Assembly (NCBI GenBank): GCA_964455395.1
Contig: CAYVWB010000039.1
Location: 1 to 40,980, forward strand
From: CAYVWB01 sp964455395
GTDB taxonomy: Bacteria > Desulfobacterota > Desulfovibrionia > Desulfovibrionales > Desulfovibrionaceae
Reading direction: 5' to 3'
DNA length: 40,980 nucleotides
Part shown: piece by piece, positions 1-8,173 of the stretch
How the letters are laid out: every line of letters begins with the position of its first letter
Position numbering within the stretch: position 1 is the first letter of the stretch
Made by a program: the position numbers and the translations under genes
Notes under the pieces: generated by a model
The model's database searches: none
Told to the model about the DNA's origin: nothing
What the model saw: only the letters and a program-made list of their open reading frames with translations

Positions 1-39
1 ATTGGTGGTGCCGAGATCGATGCCGATGATTTTACCCAT
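1..39 (-). CDS. dnaK: DnaK (Hsp70 chaperone), N-terminal fragment cut by the window edge
   Basis: Only the first 13 codons lie in the window. They read MGKIIGIDLGTTN, the invariant opening of DnaK with the first phosphate-binding loop of the Hsp70 ATPase domain. The start is supported by a strong ribosome binding site, GGGAGGAGGA, 9 nt upstream. DnaK is the cytoplasmic ATP-driven chaperone that works with DnaJ and GrpE. It is the third gene of the minus-strand order hrcA-grpE-dnaK; a gap of 124 bp separates it from grpE. The gap contains GTTATAATAAC (111-121), an 11-bp palindrome, but I cannot assign a promoter there. Confidence 0.93.
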   Translation of the reverse strand, partial: MGKIIGIDLGTTN

Positions 40-163
40 GAGAAACGTTCCTCCTCCCAGAGTTGTGTATCCCAGGCGCGTCGCAGCGCGCCAAGTTGCA
101 ATGAATCCGAGTTATAATAACCCCCGTGAAGATTTCGTCCAGGGGGTGGGGGAATATTTTATG

Positions 164-748
164 TCATCCCGCTTTGCTGACGGCGACCTTCGCCGGGCGC
201 AGCAGCCGGTCCTTGAGCAGATAGCCGCGCTGCAGCACGCTGGCCACCAGCTCGGGCTCCATGTCGTCGCGGATTTCTTGGCTCACGGCGTCATGCCTTT
301 CCGGGGTGAAGGGTTCGCCCACTTCGCCAATGGGGGTGAGCCCGTGGCGGGAGAGCGTGTCCAGGAAGATCTTGCGCGTCATGTCCACGCCGATGAGGAA
401 GTCCTTGCACGCCTCCACCTTGCCGCCGTGTTCCAGGGCGAGGTCGAGGTTGTCCAACACGGGCAGAAGCTCCGCCAGGATGCTCTCGTTGGCGAACTTG
501 CAGAAGTCCTCTTTCTCGCGGGTGAGGCGTTTCTTGAAGTTGTCCATCTCCGCGAGGGCGCGCAGTCGTTCGCTGTCCGCTTGTTCCTTCTCGTCGCAGA
601 CAGCGCAGACGCGTTCCTTGCAGAGGGCTACGAGTTCTTCGTCGGTCAGCTCCAGCTGAGGCGTTTGGTCCTGCTTTTCGTCGTCTTGATTCATGGCGTC
701 CAGTTCTTCGTCCGTAATGGGTATTTCGACGCGGCTGTCGTCAGGCAT
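164..748 (-). CDS. grpE: GrpE nucleotide exchange factor
   Basis: 194 residues, normal length for GrpE. GrpE is the dimeric cytoplasmic cofactor that speeds ADP release from DnaK. The N-terminal ~50 residues are acidic and low in complexity, as usual. A long helix follows (about 55-100, with AEMDNFKKRLTREKE), then ILAELLPVLDNLDLAL and the C-terminal beta region with GEPFTPERHDAV and VLQRGYLLKDRLLRPAKVAV, all hallmarks of the family. The start has AAGGAG 8 nt upstream. It lies 98 bp after hrcA and upstream of dnaK, so it is probably cotranscribed in the heat-shock operon. Two Cys residues near positions 43 and 48-51 are unusual but do not affect the call. Confidence 0.96.
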   Translation of the reverse strand: MPDDSRVEIPITDEELDAMNQDDEKQDQTPQLELTDEELVALCKERVCAVCDEKEQADSERLRALAEMDNFKKRLTREKEDFCKFANESILAELLPVLDNLDLALEHGGKVEACKDFLIGVDMTRKIFLDTLSRHGLTPIGEVGEPFTPERHDAVSQEIRDDMEPELVASVLQRGYLLKDRLLRPAKVAVSKAG

Positions 749-846
749 GCGTCATGCTCCTTGGTATCATGAAAACGATTGCGGTCGTGTGGTGAAAGAC
801 CGGGCAGCGCCGGCGGTCTCCCCGGCGTATTCCGGGAAGGCCGTCC

Positions 847-1884
847 TCAGAATCGTTGTTTGAGGATGTGGGTAAGGGTTTTGGCGATATAGTCAACCAG
901 GGGCAGCACAGTGGCGTAGTTCATGCGCACGGGGCCCATGATGCCCACCACGCCTTTCGGGGTCTCCTCCCCTCCGTAGGGTGTGGAGACGAGGCTGCAG
1001 CGGTCCAGGCCGCCCAAAGGCACGTCCGAGCAGAACGTCACGTTGACGCCTTCGTTGGCGATGGTCTTGTCCAGAAGCTCCAGGAGCCGGGAGCGTTCCT
1101 CCAGCAAGGCGACGATCTCGCGCATGGTGTCCTTTTCCGCGAATTCGGCGTGCGCGAAGATGTTCACTGCGCCTTCCACGATCACTTCCCGGGAATCCGC
1201 ATCCGCGAAGGTGGAGTCCGCCAGGTCCAACGCGCTCTTGGCCAGATGTTGCAGCCGACGCTTGGCTCCCTGGAGCTCCTGGAGGATGAGCCCGCGCGCC
1301 TGGGTGAGGGTGCGGCCTCGAAAATGGTCGTTCAGGTAATTGGAGAACGTGACGAGGTCGTCCTGGGAGTAGTTGGCGTCCACCTGCAAGAGTTTGTTCT
1401 GAACGATGCCGCCTTCCAGCACCAGCACGGCGAGCACCAGGCCCGGCTTCACGCGCACGAAATCTATTTCGCGCCAGCGCGCGTCCTCCCGGCTGGGAGT
1501 GACGATCATGCCCACTTGATTGGTGAGGGAGGAAGCCAGCCGCGAGGCCTCGCCGAGGAGGCTCTTGAGCTCCAGACCGGCGTCCGCCATGGCGTGGCCG
1601 ATGCGCGTTTGCTGCTCTCGCGAAAGGGGGGGCAGCGTCACCACGTCCCGCAAGTAGAATCGAAACGCTTCCGGCGAGGGCACCCGGCCCGCCGAGGTGT
1701 GCGGCTGGTTCAGCAACCCCTTGTCCGTGAGGTCCGCCATGACCGAGCGCATGGACGCCGCCGAGAGCTTCAGTCCGGACTTCTTGGAGACCGAGCGCGA
1801 CCCCACGGGAGCGCCGGTGGCGACGTACTCCTCGATGATCGTCTTCAAGACGTCTCGTTCGCGTGGCTGCAAGGTTTCGGGCAT
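847..1884 (-). CDS. hrcA: HrcA heat-inducible transcription repressor
   Basis: 345 residues, the usual HrcA length. HrcA is the DNA-binding repressor of class I heat-shock genes, acting at CIRCE operators and kept active by GroEL. The N-terminus carries the winged-helix region (about 1-75: RERDVLKTIIEEYVATGAPVGS, SAASMRSVMADL, LLNQPHTSAGRVPS), followed by the GAF-like middle domain and the C-terminal segment with GVVGIMGPVRMNY. First gene of the hrcA-grpE-dnaK order. I searched by eye for the CIRCE pattern (TTAGCACTC-N9-GAGTGCTAA) upstream of the start, between 1885 and 2160, and did not find it. If HrcA controls a CIRCE operon here, it is probably elsewhere (groESL is usual). The upstream promoter was not identified. 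Confidence 0.96.
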   Translation of the reverse strand: MPETLQPRERDVLKTIIEEYVATGAPVGSRSVSKKSGLKLSAASMRSVMADLTDKGLLNQPHTSAGRVPSPEAFRFYLRDVVTLPPLSREQQTRIGHAMADAGLELKSLLGEASRLASSLTNQVGMIVTPSREDARWREIDFVRVKPGLVLAVLVLEGGIVQNKLLQVDANYSQDDLVTFSNYLNDHFRGRTLTQARGLILQELQGAKRRLQHLAKSALDLADSTFADADSREVIVEGAVNIFAHAEFAEKDTMREIVALLEERSRLLELLDKTIANEGVNVTFCSDVPLGGLDRCSLVSTPYGGEETPKGVVGIMGPVRMNYATVLPLVDYIAKTLTHILKQRF

Positions 1885-2303
1885 GGCGTCACGTGTGTCG
1901 GCGTCGGGGGGAAGCGAGCGATCCAGCGCTATCCGTCACGATCCGTCGAGTCGGGGCAGCGCTGTGCCAGCCGGCGGACTTGCTCGCTGTGCGGCTTGTG
2001 GTCCGTCTCGTTGACTGGCGCGTCCGGTCTGTCCGTACTCGCATTGCTGTTGAATGTGCGCTGAACAATGTCGGACGCCGCAACACGCCGTCCACTGCAT
2101 GGCCCCGACAGAAAGGGTTCTCGTTGCTGGCGCTCGGACGTGGTGAGCGCCAATGCATCGGGTAACAACGCCCGCGCTCCCTGTCAAGACGATGACGCAA
2201 AATACGGCGCGTAACCCTCCAGAATGTCCAGAGGATTACACCGCTGTCCCACCCGGCGCCCACGGCCCGCGCCACGGGGGGAGGCCATGCGTGGAGCGAA
2301 CGC
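1885..2303. other. Non-coding stretch upstream of hrcA, no gene seen
   Basis: About 420 bp between hrcA and the cysteine-cluster gene. Short open frames exist on both strands, but their composition is arginine- and serine-rich, as expected by chance in GC-rich DNA, and none has a convincing ribosome binding site or family motif. It should contain the hrcA promoter and 5' leader. No CIRCE element and no clear sigma-32 or sigma-70 pair could be picked out by eye. Confidence 0.5.
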
Positions 2304-2625
2304 TCAGTCCCGACGGCGCACCGTCGCACGCCAGCCGTTCAAGGGCGCGCAGCATCCTTCGCCGGCGTGCAGCTCCCGGCGCGCGGTCTCACCCAGCTCG
2401 GGGTCCAGCATCAGTAGGCAGACGTACCGACCGAGGCCGTCATCCCAGAACACGTCGGGACAGCGCGGTAGATAGCCGTAGCGCCTGTGGGAAACGTCGC
2501 ATTGATCGTGGAGACAGCACCAGCCGCAGCCGATGCACGCGTTAGACGACAGAAGACACGCCGCCTTCGCCGCCGGCGCAGAGCCGACTGGATGGCGCGT
2601 GTTCCTCGGGAGAAAGCGGGTTCAT
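2304..2625 (-). pseudogene. Small cysteine-cluster protein gene with a one-base frame break
   Basis: An 80-codon frame ending at 2304 encodes a protein-like segment with CIGCGWCC, then DQC, YGYLPRCPDVFWDD, RYVCLLM, GEGCCAPLNGWR. This looks like the small proteobacterial CxxCxxCC proteins thought to bind zinc or iron. That frame has no ATG, GTG or TTG before its upstream stop. The only good start is ATG at 2625 with AAGGA 5 nt upstream, in the neighbouring frame (MNPLSPEEHAPSSRL...), which stops at TAA 2544-2542, directly before the cysteine motif. Reading across with a one-base skip at that TAA gives one continuous protein of about 107 residues. So it is a frameshifted gene, a programmed +1 frameshift, or a sequencing error. 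The family call is by motif only. Same strand as its neighbours ubiB and hrcA. Confidence 0.6.
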
Positions 2626-2734
2626 GGGAATCCTTGTGGGATGGGTGACGGACCACGGGGAAGGAGCGCGTCGCACGTGAACGAATGCTGCATCTGGCAC
2701 AGGTGGCGCGAGCGCATTGTGCGACACTGACACA

Positions 2735-2750
2735 GGCGCAATTGTGCGCC
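2735..2750. other. Small perfect hairpin between the kinase gene and the cysteine-cluster gene
   Basis: GGCGCA-ATTG-TGCGCC forms a perfect 6-bp stem with a 4-nt loop. A smaller related hairpin, CGCA-TTG-TGCG, lies just before it at 2713-2723. There is no T-run on either side, so it is not a good intrinsic terminator. It lies in the ~200 bp (2626-2828) between the kinase stop and the cysteine-cluster start, otherwise empty apart from a CCCGT-AAAG-ACGGG hairpin around 2787-2800. Confidence 0.35.
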
Positions 2751-2828
2751 TTGGGAAGAGGGGTATTTATTACACCATCACGGCGAACCCGTAAAGACGG
2801 GGGGAAGCCCCGGGTCGGCATGCGCGTC

Positions 2829-4436
2829 TCACCGCAAGCCCGTGGCCAGCCGCAACGCGCCGAGGCCCATGCACGCCCAAGCAAGCGTCTCCGCGCCGGG
2901 AAACTGCTCGCCCTGCAGAAAGAGCCCCGCCAACGCCAAAGCAGCGCCCTGCGCCAAAGGGGTCAGCAAACGACGCAGCCGTGCTTCGATGCGGTCCACC
3001 CCTTCCCGGGAGAGCTGCACCGCCTGAGATCCGTCTGCGAGCTGGTCCAGCACAGCGCGGGATTTGCGGACGGTCAGCGGCAAGCTCGTCAGTTCGCCTT
3101 TGATGGTGGGAAAGAGGCCGGCTTCCTCGCCCAACGCACGGTCCAGGTTGGCGCGCAGAATGGGCAGGATATCCTTGACGCCGTTGAAGTTGTCCACGAA
3201 CGCCACGCCCAGGCCTTCGATGAGGGCGCTGGCGCGCATGACGTAGACGATCTCCTGCGGCAGTTTGAAGGGGAAGTCCTTCATGTTGTCCAGCACGTCG
3301 AACGCCAGGGCTTGCATGGAGGCAGCGGAGAGCCGTTCGTCCGAGAAGATCTCGAACATGCGCTCGGCGAACTCCTGGACTTCCTCGTCCGGCGCAGTGG
3401 CCGCCACCACGCCCAGACGTTTGCACGCAGCCACGTAGGCTTCGTAGTCCCGATCGTGCGCGGCCTTGACGTACTCGATCATCGCCACCCGCGTCTTTTT
3501 GGAGAGCCGCTTCACCATGCCGTAGTCCAGCAGGACGAGCACGCCGTCCGCAGCCACCAGCAGGTTCCCCGGGTGGGGGTCGCAGTGGAAGACGCCCTTC
3601 ACCAGCATCTGCTCCGTGTAGAAGCGCACCACTTGCTCGATGAGCGCCGTGAAGTCCACGCCCATGGCGGCGATGGCTTCCACGTCGTCGATGCGCACAC
3701 CCTCCTCGAAGCTCATCACCAGCGCGTCCTTGCTGGAAAATTCCTGGAAGTACGCTGGCATGCGGATGCCCAGGTCGCCGTAGAGCCGCTGGAACCTGCG
3801 CAGGTTCTGCAACTCCGCAGCCATGTCCACCTCGCGACGGATCATCACCGTGAATTCGGCGATGACGGCTTCCAGGGAGTTGCGGGTCTGCGCGCTGAAA
3901 AATGGCCGGAAGAGGAAAAGCAAGGACTCCAGAATGCGGATGTCCGTGGCCACACGGCGTTCGATGTCCAGCCGGCGAAGCTTCACGGCCACGCGCGCGC
4001 CGTCTTCCAGCCGGGCTTCGTGCACTTGCCCGATGGACGCCGCAGCCAGAGGCGTTTTATCGAAATGGGTGAATGGCGGCGTCTCGCCGAACGCCCGCTT
4101 GTAGACGATGTCGAGGTCCGCAGCAGCCATGGGCGGCACCTCGTCGTGGATGGCGCGAAGCTCCGCAAGATACGCTTTGCTGAAGAAGTCCGCGCGGGTG
4201 GCGAGCACCTGCGCGAGCTTGATGAAGCAGACGCCAAGTTCCAGCACTGCGGCCTTGAGCGCAGCCGGGGGCAGGGGGTTCAGTCCCAGAAAACGGCGGG
4301 TGACGTCCAGACCACGGAGGATGACGAAAATGGTGTGGAGGATGCGGAACGCTTTCCACGTACGCGCCGGGAGTCGGTACGACGCGACGAACAACGCCGC
4401 CCCACGGCGCAGCAAGGAACGCGATGCGTGACGCAT
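2829..4436 (-). CDS. AarF/UbiB (ABC1/ADCK) family kinase-like protein
   Basis: 535 residues, typical for UbiB-like atypical kinases. In other bacteria these support quinone biosynthesis or lipid homeostasis at the inner membrane, through ATPase rather than protein-kinase activity. Visible family motifs in order: the N-terminal KxGQ-type extension, here FIKLAQVLATRADFF (around residues 72-85, with A where G is usual); the alanine-rich loop AAASIGQVHEARL (131-143); the ATP-site lysine in VAVKLRR; HCDPHPGNLLV with the catalytic Asp; and LDYGMVKRL in place of the DFG region. The C-terminal hydrophobic helices (about 490-535) probably anchor it. Close spacing to the phasin-like gene upstream suggests cotranscription. 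In a sulfate reducer the likely quinone would be menaquinone (inference). Confidence 0.9.
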   Translation of the reverse strand: MRHASRSLLRRGAALFVASYRLPARTWKAFRILHTIFVILRGLDVTRRFLGLNPLPPAALKAAVLELGVCFIKLAQVLATRADFFSKAYLAELRAIHDEVPPMAAADLDIVYKRAFGETPPFTHFDKTPLAAASIGQVHEARLEDGARVAVKLRRLDIERRVATDIRILESLLFLFRPFFSAQTRNSLEAVIAEFTVMIRREVDMAAELQNLRRFQRLYGDLGIRMPAYFQEFSSKDALVMSFEEGVRIDDVEAIAAMGVDFTALIEQVVRFYTEQMLVKGVFHCDPHPGNLLVAADGVLVLLDYGMVKRLSKKTRVAMIEYVKAAHDRDYEAYVAACKRLGVVAATAPDEEVQEFAERMFEIFSDERLSAASMQALAFDVLDNMKDFPFKLPQEIVYVMRASALIEGLGVAFVDNFNGVKDILPILRANLDRALGEEAGLFPTIKGELTSLPLTVRKSRAVLDQLADGSQAVQLSREGVDRIEARLRRLLTPLAQGAALALAGLFLQGEQFPGAETLAWACMGLGALRLATGLR

Positions 4437-4508
4437 GAACGCAGGAATAAGGAGAGCGAAGCGCGCCGCGGCAGGCGGATCATGGCAGCCGGCCGCGGCG
4501 CAGCGCTG

Positions 4509-4778
4509 TTATTTCTGGAGCAGCGCCTTGAGCTCGGCGATGTCGTCCTTGGTGGCGATGCCCATCTCGGCGATCGCTTCCTTCACTTTCTCTTTGACGA
4601 GGTTTTCGGTCTCCTCGCGTTCCTTCTCGGCGCGTTGCTTGGCGTCTTCCACGAAGCGCTTGGCCTCGTCGCGGCTGATTTCACCTTTTTCCTCGATCTC
4701 GTCGAGCAGTTCCTCAATCTTGTCCTTGGCCATGAAGGCGGCGCCAAGTCCCAGGTAAAGCAGGTCTTTCGGCTGCAT
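4509..4778 (-). CDS. Small phasin-like coiled-coil protein
   Basis: 89 residues starting MQPKDLLYLGLGAAFMAKDK. The start is chosen because AGGAG lies 6 nt upstream; a longer in-frame start at 4883 lacks support. A short hydrophobic N-terminus (6-16) is followed by a highly charged helix of E/K/R heptads (about 17-75, e.g. DEIEEKGEISRDEAKRFVED) and a C-terminal DDIAELKALLQK. The pattern matches the phasin / polyhydroxyalkanoate-synthesis-regulator type of small protein, in which two helices are joined by a GEIS-type turn. Its place directly before the AarF/UbiB-like gene, with 72 bp between, suggests a shared envelope or lipid role. No PHA synthase is in the window, so a granule role is unproven. 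Confidence 0.8.
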   Translation of the reverse strand: MQPKDLLYLGLGAAFMAKDKIEELLDEIEEKGEISRDEAKRFVEDAKQRAEKEREETENLVKEKVKEAIAEMGIATKDDIAELKALLQK

Positions 4779-4929
4779 GAGCGGCTCCTGTACAGAGTGT
4801 TTTCGGGGTTGGACGATCTGGGCGACCCCGTTCCGTGCGGCGGCGCAAGGGACGGCGGCTGCGCTAGGCGTCGGCATTGTCAAAGCCCCTTATAGCGCTC
4901 TTTGGCGGCTTGCGTCGAGGCCTGCACGA

Positions 4930-7143
4930 TTATTCCACGCTCTCCAGGCGGCGCTCCAGCAACTCCAGGGTGGCGCGTGCATCTTCCAACACTTTGGCGC
5001 GGCGGGCTTCCACGGTCTCCATGGCGCGGCGGAAAGGGCTCTCCGCGTCCTCGGGCGCTACCACTCCGGGCGGCGGGGGCGTCAGTGTGGCTTCTCCGCG
5101 GGCTTTGAGTCGCACCTGCTCGACGGGGTCCATGAAGAGCTCGGGGGTCCGCCAGGGACCGCGCAGCCGCACTGGCAATGTCCCTGCAGGGAGACGCAGC
5201 CGCGTCAGCACGTCCAGCGAACGGCCGGCGATGTCCACCAGCCCCTCGGCGTCCGCGTCCAGGCGCTCGCTTTCCAGGCGCAGGGTCTGCGTGGCGGCCA
5301 CGCCGTCCGCCATGGAGAAAGCGCCCCGCAGCTCCGTGAAGCTCGTCTCGCGCACGGCCTCGCGCAGATCGGCTGCAGCGGCGCGTTGCGGCAGCGCCAG
5401 CATCTCGGGCAGACGCGCCAACACGGGCAGGCCGCCGTTGCTGATGCGGAAGGAGCCGGCTCCGGAGAGGCTCTGCGCCATGGCTGCGGGGGAAAGGCCT
5501 TGCGCGGTGAACGTGAAAGCGCTGACGCCCCGGCCACGGATCGCAGCCTCGCCGGTCATGTCCTGCAGCAGATTTCCCACGTTGATGTTCGAAAGCGACC
5601 CTGTGAGCGCAAGCTGCGGGACGCCGCCTGCCACATTCAAGCCCAGGTCGGCGTCCAGTCCGCCGCCGTAGAGGTCCGCGCGCACCGGCGCGGCGTGGAG
5701 CATTCCCGACTCCCCAAGCACGTTGATGGCGACATTGGCGAGCTGGGCGCCCATCGCCCGCAGGCTGTGGATGGAGAGCACCACGTTGACGCTGGGGCCG
5801 GTGGAGGCGGGAGACTTAGTGGTTTCCCGGGACGCGGCGGTCGGGTCGGCTGTATCGGGCGCCGGACGGGACGCCTGCTGCAGGGGGAACGCCGGGGCGA
5901 TGGCCGCCAGATAGCGGTCCACATCCAGGCGGGTGAGCTGCAGCCGGGCCTCCACAGCCTGGACAGGGGCGCCGGCGAGGGCGGCCGGGGGCGAGAGCTT
6001 CGCGAAGCCGGAGAGTTTGGCGTCGTCCAGATCCAGTTCGAACGCCTGGGCGGCGAGGGTCTGAGGGTTGCCCTCCAGTTGGAGTCTCGCGGACACGCGA
6101 CCCAAGGCCTCGGGATCCGCCAGAGGGGGCAGGGGCCGTCCAAGGGCGGCGAGGGTCAGCCTGGGGTCCGTGGGATCCAGCGCCACGCTGGCGGAGAATC
6201 CCCAGTCCGGCATGGTGTTGAGAAAGCGCAGTTTGCCGTGGAGCCGCCCGCCGTAGCCTTCCAGGGAGGCGTTCTCCACGGCGATGGCGTTGAACTCCTG
6301 GTCCACGCTGATGTCTGCGGAAAACGCCAGGTCCGCGGCGCCGCCCGGCAGCGCAGCGCCCTTTCCGGAGAACGAAAGTGCGAAATCCTTGATGAAAAAA
6401 CGTCGACGCCGGGGTTCGGCGATGACGCCGCTGCGCATGGAAAAGGACCCGTGCAGATCCGGACCGTGGCCGACCACTTCGCCGCCCAGAGACAACCGCG
6501 CAGCCACGGCGTTCCCCCTGGCCGAGAGTCGGGAGAGCGTCAGCCGCACGTCGCGCAGCTGGATGGAGTGATTGGCGGCCATGTCCAGATACGCCAGCGA
6601 GGCCTCGCGCATGGTCAGTTCGTCCAACCCGTCGAGCGCCGCCAGAGGCGTGGCCGCATCCGGACTCTGCGCATCGTCGTGGGAGGGTGCTGCAGCGGTG
6701 GGCGTCACGGCAGGGCTGTCGGCGTCAAGCGCGTTCAGAAACGCGTCCCAGTTGGAGCCGCCGTCCGCGGCGCGCACTACCGCAAAGGCTGCGCCTTCCA
6801 GCTCCACTTCGCTTACCTCGAAGCGGCCTTGCAGCAGGGGGAGCAGCCGCGCATGGAAGCGCACGGCCTGCGCCTGCAGCAAGTCGCCGTCGCCGAACTC
6901 GGGGGGATTGGCCAGCCGGGCGTCCTTCATACGGACGCCGACCCAGGGGAACAGACTGAGCGAGACGCCGCCAGGCGCTGTCAGGTCGTGACCCGTGACG
7001 GCCTGGACCTCTTGGCGCAGGGTCTCCGAAAAGGCGTCCGAGTCGATGGAGACCACGGCGATGAAGCCCAGCAACAGCAGCAGCACCGCCACGCTGGCGG
7101 CGAGGTAGAACGGGGCGCGAGGCAAGCGCGAGAGGCGTGACAT
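4930..7143 (-). CDS. AsmA-family envelope protein
   Basis: 737 residues. The N-terminus has a single transmembrane anchor (about 12-31: YLAASVAVLLLLLGFIAVV) followed by the AsmA opening pattern (FSETLRQEVQAVTGHDL, a membrane-proximal repeat with GVSLSLFPWVGVRMKDARLAN). The remainder is beta-rich repeat typical of AsmA/TamB/DUF748 proteins, which bridge the periplasm and carry phospholipid between membranes. The C-terminal AsmA domain (about 430-660) includes the usual GxGSFRISNGGLP segment. The last 45 residues form a charged helix. An Ala/Pro/Thr-rich linker near residues 415-440 joins the halves. Upstream is a PilZ gene on the same strand (115 bp gap). Confidence 0.88.
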   Translation of the reverse strand: MSRLSRLPRAPFYLAASVAVLLLLLGFIAVVSIDSDAFSETLRQEVQAVTGHDLTAPGGVSLSLFPWVGVRMKDARLANPPEFGDGDLLQAQAVRFHARLLPLLQGRFEVSEVELEGAAFAVVRAADGGSNWDAFLNALDADSPAVTPTAAAPSHDDAQSPDAATPLAALDGLDELTMREASLAYLDMAANHSIQLRDVRLTLSRLSARGNAVAARLSLGGEVVGHGPDLHGSFSMRSGVIAEPRRRRFFIKDFALSFSGKGAALPGGAADLAFSADISVDQEFNAIAVENASLEGYGGRLHGKLRFLNTMPDWGFSASVALDPTDPRLTLAALGRPLPPLADPEALGRVSARLQLEGNPQTLAAQAFELDLDDAKLSGFAKLSPPAALAGAPVQAVEARLQLTRLDVDRYLAAIAPAFPLQQASRPAPDTADPTAASRETTKSPASTGPSVNVVLSIHSLRAMGAQLANVAINVLGESGMLHAAPVRADLYGGGLDADLGLNVAGGVPQLALTGSLSNINVGNLLQDMTGEAAIRGRGVSAFTFTAQGLSPAAMAQSLSGAGSFRISNGGLPVLARLPEMLALPQRAAAADLREAVRETSFTELRGAFSMADGVAATQTLRLESERLDADAEGLVDIAGRSLDVLTRLRLPAGTLPVRLRGPWRTPELFMDPVEQVRLKARGEATLTPPPPGVVAPEDAESPFRRAMETVEARRAKVLEDARATLELLERRLESVE

Positions 7144-7258
7144 GCGAGGGCTCCGGGGGGTGCGACGCTGAGGTTGGCGTCCTGTGGGAAAAGACGCGAC
7201 TTGAAGCAGACGCTAGCCCATGGCGCTGGTGTTTGACAAGCGCTGGCCGACGCTTCAC

Positions 7259-7987
7259 TCAGTGCTCGTACAGCCAGCGGAGCGCTTCGCCAAGGGCGTC
7301 GTCCTCCACCTCGAAGGCGGCGCCCATGCCCGGAATGGCGCGGCGTTCCCCCCAACGGGTGACGTGCGCCGTCACACACGGGACCGGCAAGAACGCCGCG
7401 CCTTCAGGCGCGTGGGGGCCCAGGTCCTCCTTGCGGAAGAACAGGTGGAACCACTGCCCCACGGCCGCAGGCGTGGCCGTGATGACGAAGCATCCGCCCA
7501 TGGAGAAATTGGCGAGACTCGTGCGGAACGCCCGCGCGGGGTGCGGGGTGGGACCCATCAACACATTGTAATGGAGGAGCTTGCGGTCCGCGCGCCGCAA
7601 GGGGCGTGGCGAGAACTGCGCACACTGCGTGGCGATGAAGCGACCCAGGGTGTCCGCCACGTCGGGCGTCCCCGCCGCCTGCTCTGCGCCGAGCAGCGTG
7701 ATGGCCTCGTCTTGTCGGCTGAAACGCATTCGCATCAGAGGATAGAGCTGCACCAGCCGCATGGCCTCGGCTTTCTCGGGGCCTTTCATGCGCAAGGCCG
7801 TGGGCATGTCCAGCACGACGCCATGGACCGAAGCAGCGGTGAGCACGCTGATGATCTCATCCAGGGAAGACGCGAAATAGCAGTCCGCGCCGGTGTTGCG
7901 GATCAGCCGGGCGTACGCGCTCATGGCGTCGTCGCCAGTCACCACGACGAGCAGGCGCAAGCCGCTGACGGAGGAGGCCGCAGTCAT
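7259..7987 (-). CDS. PilZ domain protein (putative c-di-GMP receptor)
   Basis: 242 residues from the ATG at 7987, chosen because upstream codons run into low-information sequence and would overlap the cobQ promoter region; the ribosome binding site (GGGAG, 11 nt away) is weak. The C-terminal half carries a PilZ-like pattern: an arginine cluster (SPRPLRRADRK) then FRTSLANFSMGGCFV, corresponding to the RxxxR and (D/N)xSxxG motifs that bind c-di-GMP. The N-terminal 120 residues resemble a degenerate receiver-like alpha/beta fold (LRLLVVVTGDD, HGVVLDMP) without the acidic phosphorylation set. PilZ proteins usually act on motility, exopolysaccharide or adhesion; no target gene is adjacent. Start position uncertain. 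Confidence 0.8.
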   Translation of the reverse strand: MTAASSVSGLRLLVVVTGDDAMSAYARLIRNTGADCYFASSLDEIISVLTAASVHGVVLDMPTALRMKGPEKAEAMRLVQLYPLMRMRFSRQDEAITLLGAEQAAGTPDVADTLGRFIATQCAQFSPRPLRRADRKLLHYNVLMGPTPHPARAFRTSLANFSMGGCFVITATPAAVGQWFHLFFRKEDLGPHAPEGAAFLPVPCVTAHVTRWGERRAIPGMGAAFEVEDDALGEALRWLYEH

Positions 7988-8173
7988 GGGGCGAGCGCTC
8001 CCGCCAAAGGCGCGCCTTGGAGACGTGTTCTGTCCATGGGGGTCGCAGTAGCGTTGCTGGACGTTCCCGTCAACACGGGGCGCCATTCGGACGCTGGCAG
8101 GGGAGACAATGGAGGGCGGCGGCGGCCCGCACACGGTGGCGTCCTGCGCGCAAATGGCGTACGTGCTTGCTCC

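Noticed and set aside
2622..2625. UGA just upstream of the cysteine motif frame read as selenocysteine
   Set aside because: The UGA overlaps the ATG of the other frame, no start lies upstream of it and no SECIS-like hairpin was seen just after it, although selA and selB are present.
2411..2884. 157-codon minus-strand frame across the cysteine-cluster region
   Set aside because: Composition is random and Arg-rich; the cysteine-rich frame in the same stretch has clear protein character instead.
2685..4895. Long plus-strand frame opposite the UbiB-like gene
   Set aside because: His/Gln/Arg-rich antisense shadow of a clear family protein in GC-rich DNA. The same applies to the long frames at 4777-7140, 9743-11700 and 14649-18119.
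7988..8173. Cobalamin riboswitch before cobQ
   Set aside because: GCTGGCAGGGGAGAC around 8091 recalls the B12 box only loosely, and the conserved core and pairing elements were not found.
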